Assembly (NCBI GenBank): GCA_040266255.1 | Contig: JBDQEV010000035.1 | Coordinates: 1 to 6,564, forward strand | Length of the DNA stretch: 6,564 nucleotides | Direction: 5' to 3' | Source: Comchoanobacter sp040266255 | GTDB lineage: Bacteria > Pseudomonadota > Gammaproteobacteria > Comchoanobacterales > Comchoanobacteraceae | In this document: piece after piece, positions 1 through 5,804 of the stretch | Layout of the letters: each line of letters begins with the position of its first letter | Position numbering within the stretch: the stretch's first letter is position 1 | Translations under genes and position numbers: made by a program | Notes under the pieces: generated by a model | The model's database searches: none | What the model was told of the DNA's origin: nothing | Seen by the model: the letters and a program-made list of their open reading frames with translations, nothing else

Positions 1-695
1 AAATCTGAATCAGCCTTCATCGCATCTGCTGCATGCTCTAGTGCATCGCCATTTTCAGCCAACACTTCCAACATAAAACCTTGATCCTCTTTTAAACTCC
101 TTGATACATAACACAGTAGATTTGGGTTTTCACCAATGGATGCCAATACATACTCTTTACTATCTATTAATGCATGACCTAAGCACAATGGATTCATTCC
201 TTTCATAAGCGCATAATGTACAGGCAAATAGCGAATTGGCATAGCATGCTCAACTGCTTCGCTTGATAGTGGTGCTCTAGTACAAGGATTCGTCTTATTT
301 TCCTTAACCCACTTTAAAAGACCCTCTTTCTTAAATACATTGTGAGTACAACGCGCTAATCCGCTTGTCTCAGTATCTGAAAGACATTCTTCAATCGTAA
401 TTGGACATGTTGCACTCATAAAACGATCGTGTTTCATCAGCAACGAGGGACATTTGTGAATTAATAACTGAGCAACCTCAGCATGACCTTTAAAACATGC
501 TAAATGCAGCAAGCTCATTTCTACTTTTACGTCTCCGACATCATACTGAAATGTAGCGTTTTCTAAATGCTCTCTGGAAATTTTTTCCAACATTTCATTT
601 ACTTTATCAGTACTGCCTGTTTCTACATTTACTATCAGCTGTAGACATGCTTCGTCCAGCTCTTTTTTAGGCACTACTTCTTGATCTTTATTCAT
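1..695 (-). CDS. Ankyrin / U-box-like / DUF4116 repeat protein, 3' end cut by window edge (candidate E3 ubiquitin ligase effector)
   Basis: The frame starts at an ATG (695-693) and stays open for 231 codons to the left edge, so the C-terminus is missing. An AGGAAA Shine-Dalgarno lies 8 bases upstream of the ATG. Residues 60-86 form an ankyrin core (LLHLACFKGHAEVAQLLI). Residues 92-145 resemble a U-box/RING: CPIT at 97-100, C-T-H at 116-118, a hydrophobic helix with W129, and PCTRAPL at 137-143. The full set of paired zinc cysteines of a RING is absent, which fits a U-box, where salt bridges replace zinc. Residues 176-200 and 201-225 are two 25-residue DUF4116 units, and a third starts at 226. 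U-boxes recruit ubiquitin-charged E2 enzymes in eukaryotes; bacteria without ubiquitin use them as injected effectors (Legionella LubX is the known example). No signal peptide is seen, consistent with secretion by a dedicated system, but no secretion signal could be tested. The domain reading is fairly firm; ligase activity is inference. Confidence 0.8.
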   Translation of the reverse strand, partial: MNKDQEVVPKKELDEACLQLIVNVETGSTDKVNEMLEKISREHLENATFQYDVGDVKVEMSLLHLACFKGHAEVAQLLIHKCPSLLMKHDRFMSATCPITIEECLSDTETSGLARCTHNVFKKEGLLKWVKENKTNPCTRAPLSSEAVEHAMPIRYLPVHYALMKGMNPLCLGHALIDSKEYVLASIGENPNLLCYVSRSLKEDQGFMLEVLAENGDALEHAADAMKADSD

Positions 696-755
696 TATAC
701 TTTTTCCTATATTCTATCTTTGTTTATTTTTATAATAAGTATAGAGTAATAGAAA

Positions 756-766
756 CTAGCAGCTAG
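756..766. promoter_or_regulatory. Perfect 11-base palindrome upstream of the U-box gene (possible operator)
   Basis: CTAGC-A-GCTAG is a perfect inverted repeat 61 bases upstream of the minus-strand start at 695. A minus-strand -10-like TATACT (738-743 on the plus strand) lies just downstream of it, which would put the palindrome near the -35 position, where no good -35 hexamer is visible. It could be a regulator binding site or chance in AT-rich DNA. Confidence 0.2.
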
Positions 767-923
767 CGAGATCATTTGCAACTCAATTTCCTTTTAACCA
801 TACTTCATAGCAATACAACCACTATATAAGAATCTGCATACTATTCAGCTAAGAATCCTCTATTCAATCTTTATTACAAAAGAAATGACCCATAAAGAGA
901 ACATAGGACAAGCCACAAAGATC

Positions 924-952
924 TTTAAGAAAACCAAAAGCTCTGATACAAT
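924..952 (+). promoter_or_regulatory. Candidate extended -10 promoter for the secreted protein gene
   Basis: TGATACAAT at 944-952 fits an extended -10 element (TG, one base, then TACAAT at 947-952). A weak -35 (TTTAAG, 924-929) sits 17 bases upstream. Transcription would begin near 959, leaving a leader of about 19 bases before the ATG at 978. An AGGA Shine-Dalgarno at 967-970 is 7 bases from that ATG. The rest of 696-923 shows no gene. Confidence 0.4.
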
Positions 953-977
953 AATGATGTTTTAACAGGATATAGAA

Positions 978-1550
978 ATGGAATTCAAAAAAGCAATTCT
1001 TAGCACATGTTTACTACTTGGTATGACAGCTTCTGCTGAAGGCACTGAAGACAAACATCCAGCAAGCTATATAGAGTACTTGCAATCAATTACACTTGCC
1101 GGCGAAAAAGTCGCAATAGAGGTCCCTTCAGAGTTTGACCTAGCAGCACAAGAAATCAATACAAATCAACAAACATTAGGTTTTGTTCTTGATGGTGAGA
1201 GTATTGCAAGCTGGTCAGAATACGTTAGCTTAAACATCAATTTTCGTACTGATATAGATGTTAGAACACGCTTGGATATGATCGAAGAGCATTTAAAACG
1301 CAGCTACGGTAAAGTAAAAGTCGTATCCACAGATTTTGATAATATCTCTAGAAATGGCAGAAACTACCATGTTGCTAAAGCAACTTACTTATTTACTGAT
1401 GAAACAGGACCAGTCACAACAGCAGCTGTATGCTACTCAGACTTTAAGACCCTGGTTGGGACCCAAGTCAGCATAAGAGGCAAGCATTCTAACAAAAAAA
1501 CCTCATCTGCTAACCGTCTAGCTAAAAAAATCATCTCCGTTAAACGCTAG
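978..1550 (+). CDS. Small secreted protein of unknown function
   Basis: This is a 190-residue protein with a clear Sec signal peptide: basic start (MEFKK), hydrophobic core at residues 6-17, and an A-x-A type signal peptidase I site at residues 18-20 before EG. There is no lipobox cysteine at the cleavage site (C11 is inside the core), so it should be periplasmic or secreted rather than a lipoprotein. The mature part of about 170 residues has alternating polar and hydrophobic stretches typical of an alpha/beta fold, one cysteine (C152), and a very basic C-terminus (KHSNKKTSSANRLAKKI). I do not recognise the family. Start choice is supported by AGGA 7 bases upstream and by the signal peptide beginning at this Met. 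The gene stands alone, with its own promoter candidate upstream and a hairpin terminator 20 bases after the stop. Confidence 0.8.
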   Translation: MEFKKAILSTCLLLGMTASAEGTEDKHPASYIEYLQSITLAGEKVAIEVPSEFDLAAQEINTNQQTLGFVLDGESIASWSEYVSLNINFRTDIDVRTRLDMIEEHLKRSYGKVKVVSTDFDNISRNGRNYHVAKATYLFTDETGPVTTAAVCYSDFKTLVGTQVSIRGKHSNKKTSSANRLAKKIISVKR

Positions 1551-1569
1551 AGTACAGAAAAATTGAAGC

Positions 1570-1605
1570 AAGCCAGCAAAATTTCTGCTGGCTTCTCTAC
1601 TTTTT
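1570..1605 (+). terminator. Rho-independent terminator after the secreted protein gene
   Basis: A perfect 9-bp stem (AAGCCAGCA at 1570-1578 pairing with TGCTGGCTT at 1586-1594) encloses a 7-base loop. A run of five T follows at 1601-1605 after a short CTCTAC spacer. An A-run at 1558-1562 on the other side could let it also act on minus-strand transcripts arriving from the tdk operon, though it lies about 300 bases beyond that operon's last stop codon. Confidence 0.7.
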
Positions 1606-1896
1606 GCAACTGTAAATGATTCAAGAACTTGTAGTTTGCGTAACTTCCGCAGTACTCTGCTTGAACAATAATGTGTATCAGCAGTTATACAAATAACCTT
1701 ATGACTTATGAATATAAAAAGCGCATTGGTATAAAACTGCCTATCACTTCAAAATTCACAATCAATAGAATTTCTTGCAATAGATTCATATTCATGCCGA
1801 TCAGCAGAATAGAGATACATGATCAGCCTATGCTAACTTAGATTAAGACAATACAAGAATAGCATTAGATAGTTTCAATTTTTAAATTCTGTGACC
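1606..1896. other. Intergenic stretch without a recognised gene
   Basis: This AT-rich gap lies between the convergent 978-1550 gene and the tdk operon. The only short plus-strand frame starting with ATG (1616, 26 codons) lacks a Shine-Dalgarno and looks random. I see no tRNA-like fold, no convincing terminator directly after the operon's last stop at 1897, and no repeat shared with the rest of the window. Confidence 0.5.
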
Positions 1897-2352
1897 TTAT
1901 ATAATTGATAAGTACACATCAACTTGTGCATCCAAACCCTTTGGATCTATATAGTTATGGAACTCAAAGTCCACATCAAAGGATCGATTTGCTCCTAGCG
2001 CCCCATCTGCACTCATGCGCCATATTTTCTGCCATACAGCAGGTAAAATATCTGATAGCATTCCGCGGTCTGAAGGCACACATAGGTACTTTCCTGCTGG
2101 AATGATCAATGACTCTAATCCTTCGGACTCTTCACCGACATGACCAATAAAGTACTGATAAGAACCATTCTCAGCATCTTCATACTGACTATAAGCTGCT
2201 ATCAACCTTTCATCTTTAGCGACTATATCTTTTTGCATCAACTCTTGATGCAGCTTCACAATCCTACCTTCTTTACTTGCTTCAATATGATTTGAAGTTA
2301 CAGCATTAAGGCCAACCAAATTCATTTTAGAAATTTCGACAATATCAAACAT
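1897..2352 (-). CDS. GyrI-like / AraC-type effector-binding domain protein
   Basis: About 151 residues, consisting only of a GyrI-like (AraC effector-binding, SOUL/SHS2-type) small-molecule binding domain without a DNA-binding part. Family hallmarks visible are the opening MNLVGLNAVTSN strand, YQYFIGHVGE, the IIPAGKYLCVPSDRG strand-turn, the helix LPAVWQKIWRM, and the closing RSFDVDFEFHN...DAQVDVYLSI, where the acidic residues usually contribute to the ligand pocket. Stand-alone members of this family bind or hydrolyse small hydrophobic or cationic compounds, or inhibit gyrase; the ligand cannot be read from sequence. It is the last gene of the operon. I prefer ATG at 2352 over the GTG at 2358 because AGGG sits 5 bases from the ATG; it then overlaps the tdk stop by 8 bases, implying translational coupling. 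Confidence 0.8.
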   Translation of the reverse strand: MFDIVEISKMNLVGLNAVTSNHIEASKEGRIVKLHQELMQKDIVAKDERLIAAYSQYEDAENGSYQYFIGHVGEESEGLESLIIPAGKYLCVPSDRGMLSDILPAVWQKIWRMSADGALGANRSFDVDFEFHNYIDPKGLDAQVDVYLSII

Positions 2353-2959
2353 AATCACCCTGCTTTTTAGATTCCGCTTGGCTCACTGAAGACTTCACAA
2401 AATAGCAACGCCTACATAACGAAACGTATTTTTCATTCCCTCCAATATCAATTTGATCTCCGGAAAGCATTAACTTTCCTTGTGCCCCAATTCTGGCATT
2501 CATAGTCGCTTTTCTACCACACTCACAGATCGTTTTAATTTCTATCAATTCTTCAGCCAATGCTAAAAGCGACTGACTACCTTCAAACAACTCGCCCATA
2601 TAATCAGTTCTTAATCCATAAGTCAAAACTGGTATTTTCAACTCATCTACAACCCTTGCAAGATCTATAACTTGAGACTTAGAAAGGAACTGGCATTCGT
2701 CAATCAGTACACAGCGTATATTTTGCTCCAATACCTGCTTTTTTATGTCACTGTACATATCTGTTTGATCATTAAATAGGTTAGCCTGAGATGATAAACC
2801 AATTCTGGATGATACAAAGCCTGTTTGAAACCTATTATCTAAATGTGATGTATAAATTACGACTTGCATTCCACGTTCTTTGTAATTATAAGCAGACTGT
2901 AACAGAACAGTTGACTTTCCGGCATTCATTGCAGAAAAATAAAAATATAATTTTGCCAT
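2345..2959 (-). CDS. tdk: Thymidine kinase
   Basis: Type II thymidine kinase (EC 2.7.1.21), cytoplasmic, phosphorylating thymidine with ATP for salvage into dTMP. The sequence tracks E. coli Tdk along its whole length (about 204 residues, the usual size): MAKLYFYFSAMNAGKST contains the P-loop; VSSRIGLSS follows; VLIDECQFL holds the Walker B aspartate and the catalytic glutamate; PVLTYGLRTD is the conserved strand; and GGNEKYVSLC is in the substrate-binding lasso region. Four cysteines, in TICECG and SLCRRC, form the structural zinc site; the fourth ligand is Cys where E. coli has His. The start at 2959 is chosen because family members begin MAKLYF/MAQLYF and GAGGAG lies 5 bases upstream. An adjacent ATG at 2962 is only 2 bases from it and overlaps the upstream stop as TAATG. 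It is the middle gene of a coupled three-gene operon. Confidence 0.95.
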   Translation of the reverse strand: MAKLYFYFSAMNAGKSTVLLQSAYNYKERGMQVVIYTSHLDNRFQTGFVSSRIGLSSQANLFNDQTDMYSDIKKQVLEQNIRCVLIDECQFLSKSQVIDLARVVDELKIPVLTYGLRTDYMGELFEGSQSLLALAEELIEIKTICECGRKATMNARIGAQGKLMLSGDQIDIGGNEKYVSLCRRCYFVKSSVSQAESKKQGDYV

Positions 2960-2961
2960 CA

Positions 2962-3750
2962 TTACTCCTCATCGGCTATTGGAGGGTCGTACCTATAAAA
3001 TGGCAAAGTCACTAAATGCTTAAACCCAACTGACCGTGCTAAATCATATGACGAATAAAACCCTAAAGAAAACACATCTTTTACGCCCTGCTCTTGAAAA
3101 TCAAACAAACGTTGTAAAATCATCATTGAACCCAATCCTTGCCTTCTATACATTGGCAAGACCGTATCCCAGAGCAACAGCACCTTTTCTCCATCTTTAA
3201 CAGACAGTGAACATGCCACTGTTTTTTGATAAACTTGCATAATATGCAAAATGAGCTGACTGTCTTCAGCCAATGCGCTATTGTAAGCTTTCTCAACCTG
3301 CTCTCGATTCAAGTCATATGCGTGAGAAAAAATATCTACCCACTCGTAATACTGCTCTGCAGTTTTGACCTCAATAACTTTTGCTGCAGGATGTGCATCA
3401 TACTGCATCAAATCATATCTTAAATTAAAATGTAAACCATGTAAGTTACCTTTATAGCTTAACTCCTGGCTCAGCAATTGCTTAATATCTATCAAGCTAT
3501 TATGAGCCATTGCAATAAACGGAACTTTGCTTGCTTTTGCTTTTTCAAGTAAAGATGAAACCTCAAGGAAGTTAACACTTACACCTATCAATGATAAGAA
3601 GTTAAAATATGCAATATCACTATTTGAGTTATACCAGAGTGCTTGATCTTTAATATCAATCTCACCTATGCTTTTTGTTAAGTTATTACAATATGCTTCA
3701 AACAGCTTCACTAAGGCGTCTATTTTTTTTGAACGATGTATGACCAACAT
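2962..3750 (-). CDS. GNAT-family N-acetyltransferase with an N-terminal extension
   Basis: 262 residues. The C-terminal half (about 125-255) is a GNAT fold: LLLWDTVLPMYRRQGLGSMM at 191-210 carries the acetyl-CoA pyrophosphate-binding loop R-R-Q-G-L-G (202-207), and SSYDLARSVGF (233-243) matches the usual motif B ending in a GF before the last strands. Residues 1-120 form a less recognisable alpha/beta domain, possibly a degenerate second GNAT half, as in two-domain acetyltransferases. The substrate is unknown. It is the first gene of the operon; its stop overlaps the first possible tdk ATG as TAATG. The Shine-Dalgarno is poor (an AGGAAA about 17 bases upstream is too far). An in-frame stop lies 12 bases upstream of the ATG and the next internal Met is at residue 81, so this start is the only sensible one. 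A good promoter lies just upstream. Confidence 0.85.
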   Translation of the reverse strand: MLVIHRSKKIDALVKLFEAYCNNLTKSIGEIDIKDQALWYNSNSDIAYFNFLSLIGVSVNFLEVSSLLEKAKASKVPFIAMAHNSLIDIKQLLSQELSYKGNLHGLHFNLRYDLMQYDAHPAAKVIEVKTAEQYYEWVDIFSHAYDLNREQVEKAYNSALAEDSQLILHIMQVYQKTVACSLSVKDGEKVLLLWDTVLPMYRRQGLGSMMILQRLFDFQEQGVKDVFSLGFYSSYDLARSVGFKHLVTLPFYRYDPPIADEE

Positions 3751-3776
3751 AGAATTTATCAGTTAAATTTCCTAAT

Positions 3777-3805
3777 AGAATACTAGATTAAAGTAAGATT
3801 TTCAA
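3777..3805 (-). promoter_or_regulatory. Sigma70-type promoter of the GNAT-tdk operon
   Basis: Read on the minus strand, TTGAAA (3805-3800, five of six consensus bases) is followed after exactly 17 bases by TATTCT (3782-3777, four of six). Transcription would begin near 3770, giving a leader of about 20 bases to the ATG at 3750. It is the best-matching -35/-10 pair I found in the window. Confidence 0.55.
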
Positions 3806-3821
3806 TCCAAGCACCTCAAGC

Positions 3822-3850
3822 TTGCATTTAAAAACACATCAGAATACTAT
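3822..3850 (+). promoter_or_regulatory. Candidate promoter of the outer-membrane protein gene
   Basis: TTGCAT (3822-3827) and TACTAT (3845-3850) are separated by 17 bases. The predicted start near 3857 would fall inside the first of two Shine-Dalgarno sequences and favour the second, linked to the GTG start at 3878. It is divergent from, and does not overlap, the operon promoter at 3777-3805. The -35 is weak. Confidence 0.35.
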
Positions 3851-3852
3851 AC

Positions 3853-3880
3853 AAGGAGCACTAAGGAGATGTTTACAGTG
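3853..3880 (+). promoter_or_regulatory. Duplicated Shine-Dalgarno with two possible starts
   Basis: AAGGAG occurs at 3853-3858 and again at 3863-3868, ten bases apart. The first is 10 bases from ATG 3869; the second abuts that ATG and is 9 bases from an in-frame GTG at 3878. Both starts keep the same frame and signal peptide, differing by three residues. Confidence 0.6.
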
Positions 3881-4687
3881 AACTACAGAGGCATAATGCT
3901 AAGCTTACTATCAGTTTCAACAATTGTACTCTCTAATGCTTATGGAAAAAAGCGTAGTGTTGAATACGGATTTTTTGATCTTAGCATAGGACCATCATTT
4001 CTAGAAGATGTTGAGTTTAATAATGTTAAATCTGAATATCAAATAGGGCCTTGTATTTCAACTTCAGTTGGGTTAACTCACGATAGTGGATTAGGAATCG
4101 GTTTAAATTACATTTACTCCTATAATACTAAACTTAATAAATTAGCACCTTCAGGCGACGAAATTGATATTAACGTGACAGAAAGTCAAGATGCAGCATC
4201 AAGCTCAATTAAGCTTGGATTCATGTACAAATTTTCAGCAAATACAGAAATTGCACTTGTTGTGAATGCTGGACCTTGTATGACAATCACTAATGATCAT
4301 AACCTTAGAGTTCTCCCGAAAGAGGATGAAGAAACTGATGCAGCGGCTGGAAATGCTAGTGTAGAAATCAAACTAAGTGATGCAGCAACTGGTAATGCTA
4401 CCACTGAGTTAAATGTATCAACTGGCAATGAAGCAGTAGAAAACAAAGAAACCGATACAGTTGAAGCTGAATCTGTTCCAAACTTTTCATTTGGATACAA
4501 TATCTCAGCAGGCTTAGAATATCGATCTGATCGACATAATGCATACGGGTTTGAAATTGGCTATACTAACTCTCATTTGTTCAAGAGTAAATTTGCAGAT
4601 AATACTGACACAGTGATTAATAGTGCTCAAAGTAAGGCGCCTTTAGAAAACACTTATGCCAACATTCTTGTCAGATATTATATGTAA
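3869..4687 (+). CDS. Outer-membrane beta-barrel protein with an acidic repeat loop
   Basis: 272 residues from ATG 3869 (269 from GTG 3878). A signal peptide has basic R7, a hydrophobic core at about 9-22 and a likely cut after SNA or SNAYG (24-26). The mature protein shows alternating amphipathic strands with aromatic girdles: YGFFDLSIGPSF, GLGIGLNYIYSY, SIKLGFMYKF, FSFGYNISAGLEY, AYGFEIGYTNSHLF and the final YANILVRYYM. This fits an 8-stranded OmpA/OmpW-like surface protein (outer membrane beta-barrel family); the C-terminal residue is Met rather than the usual Phe, preceded by two Tyr. Between strands, residues 151-203 form an acidic, Ala/Thr/Asn/Gly-rich stretch with a degenerate 14-residue repeat (D157-S170 and D171-S184, then a shorter TGNEAVENKETD). 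It probably faces outside the cell. Known surface barrels of this type act as adhesins or porins; the role here is unknown. Confidence 0.75.
   Translation: MFTVNYRGIMLSLLSVSTIVLSNAYGKKRSVEYGFFDLSIGPSFLEDVEFNNVKSEYQIGPCISTSVGLTHDSGLGIGLNYIYSYNTKLNKLAPSGDEIDINVTESQDAASSSIKLGFMYKFSANTEIALVVNAGPCMTITNDHNLRVLPKEDEETDAAAGNASVEIKLSDAATGNATTELNVSTGNEAVENKETDTVEAESVPNFSFGYNISAGLEYRSDRHNAYGFEIGYTNSHLFKSKFADNTDTVINSAQSKAPLENTYANILVRYYM
4337..4447 (+). repeat. Degenerate 42-bp tandem repeat within the outer-membrane protein gene
   Basis: The unit starting GATGCAGCGGCTGGAAATGC at 4337 recurs at 4379 (GATGCAGCAACTGGTAATGC) exactly 42 bases later, keeping frame. A third, shortened copy starts at ACTGGCAATG (4421). 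It encodes the DAA-x-GNA-x-x-E-x-x-x-S loop repeats. Confidence 0.6.
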
Positions 4688-4731
4688 CCCTTAAGGACAA
4701 TATATCGCATCAAGCTTAATCATAGCCCCCT

Positions 4732-5514
4732 TTACTTCCAGAACTTTAAGCTATAATTACCATACTGACTGCTTTCTAAACTAAATTTAAGCGCATTTTT
4801 CTGCATTAAGGGGCGTAACGCATCTGAACTCACTGAACATGTATCGCCATGTATAGAAACCATTTCTACTTTCAGCTCCCTTGACTTAGCAATCAATCTT
4901 TTGATTCCACTAAACGTAAAATATACATTTTCAAAACTCAATAGTTTAATCTCAAACATTTTTAACATTAAAGCATGCTCAGCGATTAGATTCCCAGATA
5001 GAGAATTACAAAACTTAAGCTGATTAATAGAAAATAGACTTAAAGACAGCACCCTTACTAGATTAAAGAACTCTGCAGTATAGTCTACTGTATGTCTATG
5101 CTCACTTTGAGGCATAACTAACTGTTTAGCATTGAATATGATAATCTCTCTCTCGTGCACATGTAAAATCTCATTATTTTCTGCATCATATAAAACAATA
5201 TGATCATCTATTAACTGCTGAAAATTTTTATCTTCAAATTTTTGACACAAATACTTCACATCTTGTTTAAAAGCCTGAACTTTCCCGCGCTTGCCTAATA
5301 AACTTGATTTTTTTTCAGCAGCATCAATGACGCTGCCCAGTTTACACAAATAGCGCTCCATCATTAAATAAATTCCATGCTTGGGACTATAAGTTCTAGA
5401 AAAAGAGATATTTGCATACACCAAGATTGCTTCTTCCAAATATAACTCAAGTAACATGAGCACTTGCTCTTGAGCACAACAAAGTTCTGTGCTGATATAT
5501 TCTAATAAATCCAT
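4732..5514 (-). CDS. Unrecognised 260-residue protein
   Basis: I do not recognise a family. The protein is soluble, with no signal peptide or membrane segment. Residues 1-105 look helical and carry several cysteines (C12, C13, C57, C90). Residues 106-135 look like beta strands (IVLYD, ILHVHEREIIIFNAKQLVM). Residues 155-250 have a recurring strand-then-helix pattern, with hydrophobic strands near 166 (LKFCN), 189 (IKLLSFENV), 216 (VEMVSIHG) and 242 (LKFSLES), about 23-28 residues apart. That spacing is compatible with degenerate ribonuclease-inhibitor-type leucine-rich repeats, but this is a weak inference. The start is supported by GAAGG 5 bases upstream of the ATG and a plausible promoter. 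It is convergent with the outer-membrane protein gene (44 bases between stops, no clear terminator) and reads as an independent unit. Confidence 0.75.
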   Translation of the reverse strand: MDLLEYISTELCCAQEQVLMLLELYLEEAILVYANISFSRTYSPKHGIYLMMERYLCKLGSVIDAAEKKSSLLGKRGKVQAFKQDVKYLCQKFEDKNFQQLIDDHIVLYDAENNEILHVHEREIIIFNAKQLVMPQSEHRHTVDYTAEFFNLVRVLSLSLFSINQLKFCNSLSGNLIAEHALMLKMFEIKLLSFENVYFTFSGIKRLIAKSRELKVEMVSIHGDTCSVSSDALRPLMQKNALKFSLESSQYGNYSLKFWK

Positions 5515-5550
5515 CTATACCTTCTTGCTTTTGAGATTGAAATTTCTATT

Positions 5551-5579
5551 AGTATACGAAAATAATGAATATATGCCTA
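5551..5579 (-). promoter_or_regulatory. Candidate promoter for the 260-residue protein gene
   Basis: On the minus strand TAGGCA (5579-5574) and TATACT (5556-5551, five of six) are spaced 17 bases apart. This places the transcript start about 30 bases upstream of the ATG at 5514. The -10 is good, the -35 only fair. The remaining 5580-5804 holds no supported gene or clear terminator. Confidence 0.4.
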
Positions 5580-5804
5580 GAACTGCAAAACCATCATTCA
5601 TTTTTTAACACAAATTCAAGCGCCTTCATGCGTATAACCTTTTGTTTTCTATCGATCAAGATAATCAGCAATATAACTCTTATCCTGCCACTGTAAAAAA
5701 TAGCTTTACTGTATATGCCCAGTACGGTTACACACCCGCTATATTTTTCCAAATAAGGTATAGTCTCATACGAGGTATACTTTACACTAATCTATATCTT
5801 ATCA

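Noticed and set aside
1616..1696. Possible 26-codon peptide in the gap after the secreted protein gene
   Set aside because: No Shine-Dalgarno, no promoter, and it starts directly after a terminator.
2791..3015. Plus-strand open frames within the tdk operon, also 1905-2105 and 3226-3423
   Set aside because: They lie opposite recognisable genes (Tdk, the effector-binding protein, GNAT) and show no family features or ribosome binding sites.
4297..4500. Minus-strand open frame within the outer-membrane protein gene
   Set aside because: It is antisense to the acidic Ala/Thr repeat loop; its Ser/Val/Ala-rich composition follows from that, and it has no start signal.
5758..5780. Imperfect hairpin (GTATA..CTC / GAG.TATAC) as a terminator of the right-edge gene
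   Set aside because: The stem is interrupted and AT-rich, and no T-run follows on either strand, so a terminator call is not supported.
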